From an uncultured Mycoplasmatota bacterium (GTDB taxonomy: Bacteria > Bacillota_I > Bacilli_A > RF39 > UBA660), in the NCBI GenBank assembly GCA_947305065.1, contig CAMZCT010000001.1, positions 98,854 to 162,853 on the forward strand: DNA of 64,000 nucleotides, in the 5' to 3' direction. Of the stretch, positions 7,919-17,496 are shown in pieces (within the stretch, counting starts at the first letter, position 1; the number at the start of each line of letters is the position of its first letter). Made by a program: the position numbers and the translations under genes. The notes beneath the pieces were generated by a model that was not told the DNA's origin, searched no databases, and saw only the letters and a list, made by a program, of their open reading frames with translations.

Positions 7919-10033
7919 TTATTTTTCTTTAATAACTAATTTATCATCATTAACATCAACTAATAGATGAGATTCATCTTTTATCTTATCATTTATTAAT
8001 TCCATAGCTAGTAGTGTTTCAAGATTATCTGAGACAAATCTCTTGATAGGACGCGCACCAAATGCTTCATCATAAGAATTATTTATAATATAATCTTTAG
8101 CTTCTTTAGTTAATTCAATAGTAATATTACGATCTTTTAGACGATATTCTATTTCTTTAATAATCTTATCTAATATTTGGTATACTACATCTTTATTAAG
8201 TGAATTAAAGTAAATTATTTCATCTATTCTATTTAAGAATTCTGGTTTAAATGTAGAATGTAATTCTTTATTAATTAGATCTTCTTTATTAGGTAGATTT
8301 TCTAATATATATTCACTACCGATATTACTAGTCATTATAATAATTGTATTTTTAAAATCTACTGTACGTCCTTGGGAATCGGTAATACGTCCGTCATCTA
8401 AGATCTGTAATAAGATGTTAAAGACATCACGATGAGCTTTTTCTATTTCATCAAATAAAACAATTGAATAAGGATTACGACGAACAGCTTCTGTTAGTTG
8501 TCCACCTTCTTCATATCCTACATAACCAGGTGCAGCCCCAATTAAACGTGAGACATTAAAACTTTCCATATATTCTGACATATCTATTCTTATCATATGT
8601 CTTTCATCATCAAATAGTTCATAAGCTAGAGTTTTAGCCACTTCTGTTTTACCTACTCCAGTAGGACCTAGAAATAAGAATGAACCAATTGGTCTGTTAG
8701 GATCTTTTATACCAGCTCTACTTCTAATGATAGCATTAGTTACTTTCTTTAAAGCATTATCTTGACCAATTACTCTTTTCTTCATATTTTCTTCTAGTTT
8801 AAGAAGTTTATCTTTTTCTCCTTCAACTAATTTAGAAACTGGAACATTAGTCCATTTAGAAATAACAGCGGCTATATCTTCTTCTTTAACAGTATCACTT
8901 AATAACGTATTCTTAGTGCTCTTTTGTAATTCTTCCAGTTCTTGTTCTAATTTTGGTATTTCTCCATGACTAAGACGAGCAGCTGTTTCTAAATCATAAT
9001 TATTTTCAGCTTCTTTTAAGTGACGACGAGCCATTTCTAAAGATTTCTTCTTTTCTAATATTAATTCATTAGCTTCTTTTTCTCTAGCAAAGTCTTCTTT
9101 TAATTTAGTTTCTTGTAATTTTAATTCATACAATTCATTATCTAATTCTTGTAATCTTTTCTTAGACGCTTCATCTTTTTCTTTCTTTAATGATTGTCTT
9201 TCTATTTCTAGTAACATTATCTTTCTAGTTAATCTATCTAATGGTACAGGAACAGAATCCATTTCTACTTTAATAGTAGCGCAAGCTTCATCAACTAAGT
9301 CGATAGCTTTATCTGGTAAAAATCGATCTGTTATATAACGGTCTGATAAAGTAGCAGCTGCTATTAAGGCTCTATCTTTGATAGTTACGCCATGATGGAC
9401 TTCAAAAGCATTTTTAAGTCCTCTTAAAATAGCTATGGTATCTTCTACTGAAGGAGCTTGGACAATTATCTTTTGAAAACGTCTTTCTAGAGCGCCATCT
9501 TTTTCTATGTACTTACGATATTCATTTAAAGTAGTAGCACCAATACATTTTATTTCACCACGAGCAAGCATTGGTTTTAACATATTACCAACATTCATGG
9601 TTCCTTCGGTACCATCACCTACAATCATGTGTATTTCATCAATAAACATGATAATAGAACCATCAGATTCTTTAATCTTATTTAAGACAGCTTTAAGTCT
9701 TTCTTCAAATTCTCCACGATATTTAGCCCCAGCTACTAAAGCTGCTAAGTCTAATTCCCAAATAGTTTTCTTTTTCAAACTTTCTGGAACATCACCACTA
9801 ACTATACGAAGTGCTAAACCTTCAACAATAGCTGTTTTACCAACACCCGGTTCACCAATTAGAACTGGGTTATTCTTAGTCTTACGAGAAAGAATTCTCG
9901 TAATTCCTCTTATTTCTTCGTCACGTCCTATTACCGGATCAATCTTATTATTTTTAGCTAACTCAGTAATATCACGACCATATTTTACTAATACATCCTC
10001 TTCTTCCTGAGGCTGTGGATACCCATAATTCAT
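7919..10033 (-). CDS. clpB: ClpB disaggregase lacking the N-terminal domain
   Basis: 704-aa AAA+ protein-disaggregating chaperone that works with DnaK. Two nucleotide-binding domains are intact: Walker [10 protein letters not shown] and arginine-rich sensors in the first, [10 protein letters not shown] and [10 protein letters not shown] in the second. Between them lies the ClpB-type coiled-coil middle domain ([20 protein letters not shown] onward), which separates it from ClpC/ClpE. Full ClpB is about 860 aa; here the roughly 150-residue N-domain is absent and the protein starts just before the first ATPase, as in mycoplasma ClpBs. The start ATG has AAGGAGGG upstream. A CIRCE operator overlaps the promoter, so HrcA repression and heat-shock induction are expected. 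Confidence 0.97.
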   Translation of the reverse strand: MNYGYPQPQEEEDVLVKYGRDITELAKNNKIDPVIGRDEEIRGITRILSRKTKNNPVLIGEPGVGKTAIVEGLALRIVSGDVPESLKKKTIWELDLAALVAGAKYRGEFEERLKAVLNKIKESDGSIIMFIDEIHMIVGDGTEGTMNVGNMLKPMLARGEIKCIGATTLNEYRKYIEKDGALERRFQKIIVQAPSVEDTIAILRGLKNAFEVHHGVTIKDRALIAAATLSDRYITDRFLPDKAIDLVDEACATIKVEMDSVPVPLDRLTRKIMLLEIERQSLKKEKDEASKKRLQELDNELYELKLQETKLKEDFAREKEANELILEKKKSLEMARRHLKEAENNYDLETAARLSHGEIPKLEQELEELQKSTKNTLLSDTVKEEDIAAVISKWTNVPVSKLVEGEKDKLLKLEENMKKRVIGQDNALKKVTNAIIRSRAGIKDPNRPIGSFLFLGPTGVGKTEVAKTLAYELFDDERHMIRIDMSEYMESFNVSRLIGAAPGYVGYEEGGQLTEAVRRNPYSIVLFDEIEKAHRDVFNILLQILDDGRITDSQGRTVDFKNTIIIMTSNIGSEYILENLPNKEDLINKELHSTFKPEFLNRIDEIIYFNSLNKDVVYQILDKIIKEIEYRLKDRNITIELTKEAKDYIINNSYDEAFGARPIKRFVSDNLETLLAMELINDKIKDESHLLVDVNDDKLVIKEK

Positions 10034-10059
10034 ATGTATCCCTCCTTTTTACTAGGAAC

Positions 10060-10087
10060 ATTATAACACAAAATTAGCACTTGTCAA
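10060..10087 (-). promoter_or_regulatory. clpB promoter
   Basis: TTGACA, 16-nt spacer, TATAAT on the minus strand. The -35 hexamer lies inside the CIRCE operator, the geometry expected for repression by HrcA. Confidence 0.85.
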
Positions 10088-10100
10088 TAGAGAGTGCTAA
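10074..10100 (-). promoter_or_regulatory. CIRCE element (HrcA operator)
   Basis: TTAGCACTC, nine bases, AAGTGCTAA on the minus strand: the canonical CIRCE inverted repeat with one mismatch in one arm. It overlaps the clpB promoter. hrcA itself is not in the window. Confidence 0.92.
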
Positions 10101-10112
10101 TTTTGTAGTGAA

Positions 10113-10150
10113 CAAAAAAAAGACTAATTATTTCTTTTAATTAGTCTTTG
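10113..10150 (-). terminator. Terminator of the VanZ-family gene
   Basis: A 10-bp perfect repeat (AGACTAATTA/TAATTAGTCT) overlaps the last codons of the gene and is followed by a long T-run on the minus strand. Confidence 0.85.
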
Positions 10151-10582
10151 AATAAATTCATATAGAATTAGCCCTATAGTAGAACCACCAGTATCAATAA
10201 TTACATCTTTTAATTCCCCTGATCTACCACTAATAAATAATTGATGTACTTCATCAGTCATAGCATAAAATATACAAATAATAAGAGCTATTAAATATAT
10301 TTTATTAACTTTTACATTACTATATTTTAAGGCCATGATAACTAATATACACAATATAGCATATTCTATAGCATGAGCTATTTTACGTATGGTAGGATTT
10401 ACTTCTTCTACTCTTTCTCTTTTCTCAGATTCTGATTTTTTATTCTCTACTATACTAACTATTTCATACGTTACTTTTTTACTTTTAGAAGCAGATTTTG
10501 GTCCATCATTAGCAGAAAATGAAAAAATAACTAGCATCCAAATAACTGTAATTATCCACATTATAATTGTTTTCTTTTTCAT
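10124..10582 (-). CDS. VanZ-family membrane protein
   Basis: 152 aa. An N-terminal membrane helix ends in the characteristic IFSFSAN, followed by a loop, then RKIAHAIEYAIL, two more helices and the signature DEVHQLFISGRSGELKDVIIDTGG. These are the conserved landmarks of the VanZ family (named for a teicoplanin-resistance accessory protein); the molecular function of most members is unknown. About three to four helices place it in the cytoplasmic membrane. It is monocistronic, with its own terminator. Confidence 0.9.
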   Translation of the reverse strand: MKKKTIIMWIITVIWMLVIFSFSANDGPKSASKSKKVTYEIVSIVENKKSESEKRERVEEVNPTIRKIAHAIEYAILCILVIMALKYSNVKVNKIYLIALIICIFYAMTDEVHQLFISGRSGELKDVIIDTGGSTIGLILYEFIQRLIKRNN

Positions 10583-10633
10583 GCTATCGACCTCTTTGTA
10601 ATTATACCATGTTTTTATATTTTTTATGCCACG

Positions 10634-10662
10634 AAAAAAGTTAGCGTGTCAAGGCTAACTTT
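10634..10662 (-). terminator. Terminator of the multi-hairpin RNA
   Basis: AAAGTTAGC/GCTAACTTT, 9-bp stem with an 8-nt loop, followed by a T-run on the minus strand. It fixes the direction of the non-coding transcript. Confidence 0.85.
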
Positions 10663-11059
10663 GTCTTGAAAGTAGTAAACCATTAAAGGCCGGCCAGGTT
10701 TACTACACACACTCGAGGTGACAACTCTACTAATCCACTTTAAATAATCAAGAAATAAATAGGCTGGATTATTAGTTAAATGTATGCTCGCCACTAAACA
10801 AGTAATTACAATGCTATAGCTTAATTAAACAATAAAATCGTTTAAATAGTAATTTGTTTAGCAGATAAGCTTTTAAGCATATCATAACTAAGTGTGTACC
10901 ATTTAAATTTGTAAGATAGTAAACTATCTTACAGTTTAGTAAAAGTATTTTTATTATACTTTTACTAAATACATATTAATAAGACAAGTCTTACTAATAT
11001 GGATATTATAACGACTAAGTTATAATATCTCGTAATAAAATAATAATTATTTTATTACT
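10634..11059 (-). ncRNA. Large multi-hairpin non-coding RNA candidate
   Basis: No gene lies between 10602 and 11193, yet this stretch has a consensus promoter at one end and an intrinsic terminator at the other, giving an RNA of about 425 nt. From its 5' end come five consecutive simple hairpins: 11032-11058 (12 bp), 11002-11029 (11 bp), 10973-11000 (one G-U in the minus RNA, where plus-strand RNA would have A-C), 10935-10969 (14 bp) and 10911-10932 (10 bp). A branched domain follows, including 10864-10883, possibly closed by pairing of ACACACU with AGUGUGU. A last hairpin (10672-10706, 10-bp stem) has a loop containing the self-complementary GGCCGGCC. It does not match tmRNA, RNase P, 6S or SRP RNA landmarks. 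Confidence 0.65.
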
Positions 11060-11065
11060 GAATTT

Positions 11066-11094
11066 ATGATAATATATTTTTTTTGATTTGTAAA
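11066..11094 (-). promoter_or_regulatory. Promoter of the multi-hairpin RNA
   Basis: TTTACA, 17-nt spacer, TATCAT on the minus strand, placing the transcription start at about 11059, directly at the edge of the first hairpin. There is no ribosome binding site or long ORF downstream. Confidence 0.65.
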
Positions 11095-11160
11095 TACCTT
11101 TTTTAAAGTTTTTTACACTTTTCTATTTTTTATAAGTTTGTAACATTTTCCTTTTTTATA

Positions 11161-11195
11161 AAAAAATAGTAACGGATTTGTTCCGTTACTATTTT
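11161..11195 (-). terminator. Terminator of the ftsK remnant
   Basis: A strong inverted repeat (AATAGTAACGGA/TCCGTTACTATT) directly after the stop codon with a long T-run on the minus strand. Confidence 0.88.
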
Positions 11196-12192
11196 AATCG
11201 TTATCTTTTCTCATTACTTCTCTTGGACTAGATCCTTTTTGAGGACCGATTATTCCATTCTCTTCTAATATATCTATGAGTCTTGCTGCTCTATTATAAC
11301 CTAGTCTAAATTTTCTTTGAATTATTGAGACTGATATTTTACCTGTTTCATAAGCAAATTCTACGATTTGATCATATAATGGGTCAACAAATGTATCTTT
11401 ATTAACTTCTTCTTTTGGTTCTTCTGTTAATAAATTATCATTTCTAGCTTGTGATTGATCTTTAACAAAATTTACGACTCTATTTATTTCTTCATTACTA
11501 ATATTATAACTAAGGGCTTTTACGATTTCTTTGTTCTTTTCCTTTATTAAGAATTCACCAGGACCTTTTAATTTTTCGGCTCCAGCTTGACCTAGTATTA
11601 TTTTAGAATCATCAATACTAGCAGTAGCAAAAGCTATGTGAGTAAGAATACTATTCTTAATAATTCTACTTATTATTTCATTACTAGGTCTTTGCGTGCC
11701 AATAACTAAATATACTCCAGTTATTTTAGATAAATCTATTATTCTATTAAGTATACCTTCTATTTCTTTTAGCCATGATAAATCATTAAATTCATCAATA
11801 ATAATCATAATTCTAGACATTTTATTATCACTATTATTTTTATTATATTCATCAATATTTTTATAGTTATTTTCAATAATAGTATTGTTTCTATCATTAA
11901 CAAGATTTAATGCTCTTTCTAATATTGTTAATGCTCTTTTAGGATCATTAATGACGGGAAATAATAAATGAGCTATACCATTATAATTATTAAATTCTAA
12001 TTTCTTAGTATCTATTAATAGTAGTTGAAAATCATTGTAATGATATTTTAATAATATATTAATTATTATGTTATTTAATAATACTGATTTACCTGAACCA
12101 CTATATCCCCCAATAAGAACACTAGGATTATTATTTAGATCTAAATAATAAGGATTACCAAATTCATCTTTACCTAAACATAGTTTATATTT
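11194..12192 (-). pseudogene. 5'-truncated FtsK/SpoIIIE DNA translocase
   Basis: The ORF track starts at an internal Met (11820), but the frame is open upstream to an in-frame TAG at 12195-12193. The extra part encodes the FtsK motor: a GKDEFGNPYYLDL strand, Walker A GYSGSGKSV, then the track part with Walker B (IIIDEFND), GTQRPS, and a C-terminal gamma-like winged helix (DPLYDQIVEFAYETG onward). The whole N-terminal half (membrane helices, linker, alpha domain) and any start codon are missing. The break coincides with the left end of the conjugative element. It still has a good terminator. Either a pseudogene or the 3' half of a gene split by insertion. Confidence 0.85.
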
Positions 12193-12377
12193 CTATACTA
12201 GGTATGAAAGATTAGTAGTACCGTTTTAAATACTGCGTATAATAGATTAGTTTTTTCATTCAGTTTTAAGTTTAGCTAGGTTGGTTGAGTAGATGAGTTT
12301 TTTCACCATGTTTTTTGACCATTTTTGGAGGTCTTTTTTTATGTATTTAACACTAAAAAAGATAGAAATTATTAATT
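12193..12377. other. Left end of the conjugative element
   Basis: Non-coding stretch between the last recombinase and the ftsK break. It contains the recombinase terminator (12354-12383) and, near the junction, TATACTAGGTATG. Serine recombinase att sites are usually short and imperfect, and none can be fixed here by eye. The trinucleotide-rich segment TTTTTTGACCATTTTTGG is loosely echoed at the right end (ATGACCAATTTTTGCC). Confidence 0.45.
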
Positions 12378-12383
12378 CTATCT
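12354..12383 (-). terminator. Terminator of the recombinase operon
   Basis: AGATAGAA/TTCTATCT with a short AT loop at the 3' end of the third recombinase gene, followed by a T-run on the minus strand. Confidence 0.8.
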
Positions 12384-14162
12384 CTCAATTTCTACCCTTA
12401 CTCTTACCTTAGTAATGAGTTTTTTAATTCTTCTACCCTCTTCAGTATCAAATACGAAGAAGTGTTGATGACTTATAAAGTCTATAATTGGAATTAAAGC
12501 TAGATTATCTTTTCTTAAATCACTATTTTCTACTATAAAGTCATCTGTTAGATCATATCTTGTTTTGTAATTGTATTTACTTTTACATATAAACCTTATT
12601 ATATAGCTTTCATTTTCTCCATTTTCATTAATTGAACCGATGATGCCATAATCAACTAATGCTTCAAATAGTTCATCATCAAATTCAAGTGGACCATTTT
12701 TCGCATCTACTGCAACTAATTGTTCTTTAATCTTCTTTATGCCATTTTCAATTTTATCTTCTGAACTAATTACTGTTTCTACACTTCGTAGATTAACTTT
12801 TAATTTGTCTATCTTGTTTTGTAATTGTTCTTGTTTCTTATTAAATAACTCTGGTGTTACGTTTCCCGCTACATATAAATCAATTAACTTTGACATTTGA
12901 TTTTCAGCTTGTTCTATTTTTTCTTGAATCTTATCTTTCATTTCAAATGGTTCCGAAGTTCTTTGAGCTTCTGCTACATTCTTCATAAAAGTATCAAGAG
13001 CAGATCCTTCATCTTGTGTTAGCAAGTAATAAGCTTCCATGAAACACTTTTTAATAGTTTCATCATGCATCAGTTTACTATACTTACAATACATTCTTCC
13101 TTTACCAGCAACTGAATTACAATCCCATGCCTGATTTCTTTTATATAATGATTTCTTTATATAGGTATTACCACATAGACCACATCTAAATTTACCACTA
13201 AAAGTAAACTTCTTAACTATCTTTGTTCCTGGTGCTTTACCTCCAGATCTTGTTTTGATTATTTCTTGTACTTTATCAAATGTTTCTTTATCAATAATAG
13301 GTTCATGATGATCTTTGAAATGATACATATCCTCTTCTCCTTGATTTCGAATCTTCTTATGAGTGATTGAATCAAGAGTATATGATTTTCCAAGAATTAC
13401 ATCTCCTATATATTTCTCATTTTTGAGAATCCATAATATAGTATTCTCACACCAATGATTTTTACCAGTTGGAGATGGAACTTTCATATTAGTTAACATC
13501 TTATTAATTGTTGCAGCTCCATAACCTTCAAGATATGAATTAAAAATAAATCTTACTGTTTCAGCTTCCTTTTCATTTATTTCATATATTCCTTTTTTAA
13601 TATTGCAAATATATCCGTAACATCCTCCGTTACCTATAAGCTCCCCTCTCTTCATTTTCATCTTCAGTCCTAACTTAACATGAGAACCAATTGTTTCAGA
13701 TTCTTGTTGAGCTACTGAAGATAAAACTGTAAGAAGAAGTTCGCCTGACATGTCTAAAGTGTTTATGTTCTCCTCTTCGAAAAGAATCGCAACATTTGAA
13801 TCTTTTAGAGTTCGAACGTATTTCAAAGTATCGAGAGTATTTCTAGCAAACCTTGATATTGATTTTGTAAGTATTAAATCAATTCCACCTTCTTTGGCAT
13901 CTTTGATCATTCTTAAGAAATTATCTCTCTTAAATGCTTGAGTTCCGCTTATGCCCTCGTCAGCATATACCTCGACGAAGCTCCAATTTGGATTTGATAG
14001 TATCTTATCCATATAATATTTTTGTTGTGAGTAGAAGCTTGTTGATTGTTCATCTGAGTCTGTACTAACTCTTGCATATGCAGCTACTCTTAATTTCTTT
14101 TCTAGTATATTCCCTCTAGACATAATTGTGTTATTAGTTTTTTCAATTACTTTTACTTCCAT
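12378..14162 (-). CDS. Large serine recombinase (third of three)
   Basis: 594 aa site-specific recombinase. The N-terminal resolvase domain has YARVSTDS with the catalytic serine, the LILTKSISRFARNT arginine motif, and ESQQ-like spacing, followed by the recombinase domain (YGAATINKML, helical wing), a zinc ribbon (CGLCG ... YC) and a coiled coil of about 60 residues (EQAENQMSKLIDLY onward) typical of large serine integrases. It cuts and rejoins DNA at att sites through a phosphoserine link. It is transcribed after the other two recombinases with 3-bp spacing and ends in a terminator next to the element's left end. Which of the three is needed for integration or excision cannot be read from sequence. 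Confidence 0.95.
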   Translation of the reverse strand: MEVKVIEKTNNTIMSRGNILEKKLRVAAYARVSTDSDEQSTSFYSQQKYYMDKILSNPNWSFVEVYADEGISGTQAFKRDNFLRMIKDAKEGGIDLILTKSISRFARNTLDTLKYVRTLKDSNVAILFEEENINTLDMSGELLLTVLSSVAQQESETIGSHVKLGLKMKMKRGELIGNGGCYGYICNIKKGIYEINEKEAETVRFIFNSYLEGYGAATINKMLTNMKVPSPTGKNHWCENTILWILKNEKYIGDVILGKSYTLDSITHKKIRNQGEEDMYHFKDHHEPIIDKETFDKVQEIIKTRSGGKAPGTKIVKKFTFSGKFRCGLCGNTYIKKSLYKRNQAWDCNSVAGKGRMYCKYSKLMHDETIKKCFMEAYYLLTQDEGSALDTFMKNVAEAQRTSEPFEMKDKIQEKIEQAENQMSKLIDLYVAGNVTPELFNKKQEQLQNKIDKLKVNLRSVETVISSEDKIENGIKKIKEQLVAVDAKNGPLEFDDELFEALVDYGIIGSINENGENESYIIRFICKSKYNYKTRYDLTDDFIVENSDLRKDNLALIPIIDFISHQHFFVFDTEEGRRIKKLITKVRVRVEIER

Positions 14163-14165
14163 TTA

Positions 14166-15758
14166 TCACACCTCTATATCTTTCTTATCTATTACTATTT
14201 TTACTTTTATGTAATTATTTCTTTTTCTATAACTAAATGTTGAATGAAACTTCCAAAGTTCAATATAATTTTCATTTTTGCAGATTTCAGTTAAGTCTTT
14301 TTTAGCACTAAATTTAGATGCATTGTATTCATTAACTTTTAGAACAATTCGACAATTTAATTTATTTCTATAATTATGTTTTAATGTTTCTCCAAATTGA
14401 ATATATTTAACGAGTTTATCTACCAGTTCTTTACTAGGTTCATATGCTGGAAATGAGTCAATACTTAATAATCGATTTTTGAGGGCACTAAGTATCTTAT
14501 TAATACTTTCAGTTTTTATCTCATCAGTTTCAATCTCATTTTGTTTATTACCATACCTATAATTTGTGTCATCAATCAAATTATTAAATTCATATTTGTT
14601 CACTTTATTATTGAGCATTTGATCTAAATAATATAAGCTCTCATTGCTATAATTTGTATTTATTCTTCTAATTGCTCGATTATTATCTTTCTTAGCATAT
14701 TTAAATATTTGATCATAGTTAGATAACAATTCATTTTGAAATTCTAACAATATACGATTAACAACATCTTCTTTTATATTAATGCTATATTTACATCCGC
14801 CGTCTCTACAAACACGATTCACATAAAACCTAACACCAGAATCAAATCCATATGATCTACCACAAAAACCACATCTAACAATTCCTGAAAAAATATCTAC
14901 ACCTTCTTTTAATCTTCTTTGTGAGTAATTGAAATTCATTTTTTCAATTGTTTTATTAAATGTTTCATCAGATATTATTCTTAATTCTTCATGTTCATAA
15001 ATATAATCACCAAATTTAATTAATCCTGTGTATTTTTCTGTTCTTAAAATTATATATACATATGCTTCAGTCCATTTCTTATTGTATGGGGATTTGATGC
15101 ATTCATCATTTAATAAATCTGCTATTCTTCTTACTTTTGTTCCATTAAGATATAACTCAAATATCCTTTTTACAATATTTGCTTCTTTTTCATTTATTCT
15201 TATCTTTCCGTATTTAAATAAATAACCATAAGTTGCCAAATGTTTTCTTGTTTTTCCTCTTGAGAAAACCATTTTATTTCCAAGTTTAGTTCTATTTGAA
15301 TAATTATTAGATTCTTGCTCTGCTACTGAAGATAATATTGTGAGCAAAAGTTCACTTTGCATTCCAAGAGTATATATATTCTCTTCTTCAAATATTACTC
15401 CTACATTGTGTTCTTTGAGCAATCTAACATATTCAATTGAATCTATCGTATTTCTAGCAAACCTTGAAATCGATTTAGTAAGTATTAAATCAATTTTTCC
15501 ATCAAGTGCATCTCTTATCATATTATTGAATCCAGTTCTGTTTTTAACACTTCTTGCACTAATTCCATAATCTTCATAAATTCTAACCAATTTCCAGTTT
15601 GAATTGCGATATATTTTAGAATAGTAGTATTTTCTTTGTGATTCAAAGCTACTTATTTGAGCTTCAAGATCTGTACTTACTCTTACATAAGCAGCAACTC
15701 TTAATTTAAGGCTTTTATAATTCTTTCTATAATTGCCTTTAACAACTTCAACTTTCAT
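14166..15758 (-). CDS. Large serine recombinase (second of three, divergent)
   Basis: 530 aa. The catalytic domain is intact (VRVSTDLEAQ, LTKSISRFARNT), and the recombinase domain and a shortened zinc ribbon (CGFCG ... CRDGGC) follow, but the C-terminal half is more divergent and lacks the long coiled coil seen in the third copy. Its start overlaps the stop of the upstream recombinase by 11 bp and its stop lies 3 bp before the next, so the three are made from one mRNA in fixed order. In elements with recombinase triplets the proteins are thought to act together; here that is inference. Confidence 0.93.
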   Translation of the reverse strand: MKVEVVKGNYRKNYKSLKLRVAAYVRVSTDLEAQISSFESQRKYYYSKIYRNSNWKLVRIYEDYGISARSVKNRTGFNNMIRDALDGKIDLILTKSISRFARNTIDSIEYVRLLKEHNVGVIFEEENIYTLGMQSELLLTILSSVAEQESNNYSNRTKLGNKMVFSRGKTRKHLATYGYLFKYGKIRINEKEANIVKRIFELYLNGTKVRRIADLLNDECIKSPYNKKWTEAYVYIILRTEKYTGLIKFGDYIYEHEELRIISDETFNKTIEKMNFNYSQRRLKEGVDIFSGIVRCGFCGRSYGFDSGVRFYVNRVCRDGGCKYSINIKEDVVNRILLEFQNELLSNYDQIFKYAKKDNNRAIRRINTNYSNESLYYLDQMLNNKVNKYEFNNLIDDTNYRYGNKQNEIETDEIKTESINKILSALKNRLLSIDSFPAYEPSKELVDKLVKYIQFGETLKHNYRNKLNCRIVLKVNEYNASKFSAKKDLTEICKNENYIELWKFHSTFSYRKRNNYIKVKIVIDKKDIEV

Positions 15759-17268
15759 TTTGATTTCCTATCTCAATTTGAATAGTAACAGGAACTTTAG
15801 TAACAATTACTTCTCTTTTGTTTTTACCATTCAAATCTTGTTCATAATATCTAAATGGAGTTGAATAATTAAACGATAATATTTCTTTAAATTTTTTCTT
15901 TTCAAAATATTCCAAAGGTTTACTGGTAATATCTTCTCTCCTATGTGTCCTTTTTAATACAATGTATAACTCAAATGGACTTTTTGTACTCCCAACAATA
16001 ACATAATCAATTATTGAATTAAAAACTTTATCACTAAATTTGTCATTTACTTCATCAGACAATTCAATAAATTTTTCGCTTGTATATTTAATTAATTTAT
16101 CATTATTTCTCATACAATACTTTTTTAGTAATTTAATAGAATGCGCAAATATATTTTTTAGTACTTCTTCTTTTTGCATTCTACTTTTTGGACAATTTTC
16201 TTTTCCCTCATCAATAACTGTTCTACAATTATAAACTTTATGATTGTATCCATTAGAGCGATGTAAAGAGTTGCCACAGTAAGCACACTTTAATCTTCCA
16301 GAAAGTGTATATCTAGTAATAAAACTATTAACCAGTTTTTCATCAGTATTGTATAATTTGTTGTATTCCTCAAATTTATTTAGAACTTTATCATACAAAT
16401 CTCTATCAATAATTGCTTCATGATGATCTTTAATATAATATTTATTTTTACCACCACGATTTTTTATTTGTTTTCCAACAGTAGCTGGTACTGTATAGTA
16501 TTTACCCATAAGTAAATCTCCAGCATATTTTTCGTTTCTAAGCATTTTAGAAATTGCATTGTGATGCCATTTCATATTACCTTTGCAAGTTGGTATTTTC
16601 ATTTCAGTAAGTCTCTTTGCTATATGTCTAATTGGAACTCCTTCTACATACCAATTAAAAATCATTTTGACTACTTTAGCTTGTTCCTTATTAACATATA
16701 ATTGTTTTGTTTTGGGATCATAATCATATCCATAGCAACCGCAAAAACCAACTATTTCTCCTCTTTCCATTTTCATTCTTAAACCTAGTTGAACATGTTC
16801 AGATAGATTAAGTGATTCTTGCTGAGCTATTGAAGATAATATTGTAAGTAATAATTCTCCTGCCATATTCTTTGTGTTGATATTTTCTTCTTCAAATAAA
16901 ACAGCGACATCATAATCTCTGAGAAGTCTGACGTATTTCAAAGTATCGAGAGTATTTCTAGCAAATCTAGAAATCGATTTAGTTAACAATAAATCAAATT
17001 TACCATTAACTGCATCCTCTACCATCTCATTGAATCCTTTTCTATGTTGTGTATTAGTTCCAGATATTCCCTCATCAGAATAAATTCTCACAAAATCCCA
17101 ATCAGGATTAGCAATAATCTTTTCGTGAAAATATTTCACTTGAGATTCAAAACTATCTAGTTGATCATCGTGTTTGCTGCTTACTCTTACATAAGCAGCA
17201 ACACGTAACTTATTATTTGAAGATTTATCTTCTTTTATTTGTCTTTTTTCAATTATTTCTAATTTCAT
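15748..17268 (-). CDS. Large serine recombinase (first of three)
   Basis: 506 aa if started at ATG 17268-17266, which has AAAGGAG 8 nt upstream; the ORF-track start 12 codons earlier has no such site and is probably wrong. Motifs: YVRVSSKHDDQ with catalytic serine, LLTKSISRFARNT, recombinase domain with RHIAKRL, zinc ribbon CAYCG ... CRTVIDEGKENC, and a shorter C-terminal helical region than the third copy. It heads the recombinase operon behind a structured leader and two very small ORFs. Function as for other large serine recombinases: integration or excision of the element. Confidence 0.94.
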   Translation of the reverse strand: MKLEIIEKRQIKEDKSSNNKLRVAAYVRVSSKHDDQLDSFESQVKYFHEKIIANPDWDFVRIYSDEGISGTNTQHRKGFNEMVEDAVNGKFDLLLTKSISRFARNTLDTLKYVRLLRDYDVAVLFEEENINTKNMAGELLLTILSSIAQQESLNLSEHVQLGLRMKMERGEIVGFCGCYGYDYDPKTKQLYVNKEQAKVVKMIFNWYVEGVPIRHIAKRLTEMKIPTCKGNMKWHHNAISKMLRNEKYAGDLLMGKYYTVPATVGKQIKNRGGKNKYYIKDHHEAIIDRDLYDKVLNKFEEYNKLYNTDEKLVNSFITRYTLSGRLKCAYCGNSLHRSNGYNHKVYNCRTVIDEGKENCPKSRMQKEEVLKNIFAHSIKLLKKYCMRNNDKLIKYTSEKFIELSDEVNDKFSDKVFNSIIDYVIVGSTKSPFELYIVLKRTHRREDITSKPLEYFEKKKFKEILSFNYSTPFRYYEQDLNGKNKREVIVTKVPVTIQIEIGNQNES

Positions 17269-17313
17269 ATAAAAACTCCTTTCAAGACAAACAAAGAATA
17301 TCAAAAAGGAGTT

Positions 17314-17478
17314 TTAATTACCAATGTGCGATTTTTCTAGTTGCACCTTTGTGCTTTTATAAAGAGATTCATTATTCTCTTTCAGTACTTTTAAATACTT
17401 AAATAGTAATGTATATTTTAAAAAATCTTTATCTATAAGATAATCTTTACTTTTATTTAAATAAACTTTTGCAATCAT
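17314..17478 (-). CDS. Small 54-aa ORF upstream of the recombinases
   Basis: A minus-strand frame missed by the track: MIAKVYLNKSKDYLIDKD at the start, charged and helical, ending 45 bp before the first recombinase. Its ATG overlaps the TGA of a 13-codon leader ORF (17516-17475, MSIMFITILKNKK) in an ATGA arrangement; the leader has AGAAAGG upstream. The coupling suggests real translation. No family is known to me. A related leader start also appears in opposite orientation near the other end of the element. Confidence 0.5.
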   Translation of the reverse strand: MIAKVYLNKSKDYLIDKDFLKYTLLFKYLKVLKENNESLYKSTKVQLEKSHIGN

Positions 17479-17496
17479 TTCTTATTTTTGAGTATT

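Noticed and set aside
9507-10010. 167-aa plus-strand ORF opposite clpB
   Set aside because: Shadow of the conserved ClpB frame.
10911-11058. CRISPR array or inverted-repeat transposon ends
   Set aside because: The hairpins are all different sequences; there is no repeated unit with regular spacers and no transposase.
10634-11059. tmRNA or RNase P RNA at the multi-hairpin locus
   Set aside because: No alanine acceptor/T-arm ends for tmRNA and no GAGGAAAGTCC-like core for RNase P on either strand.
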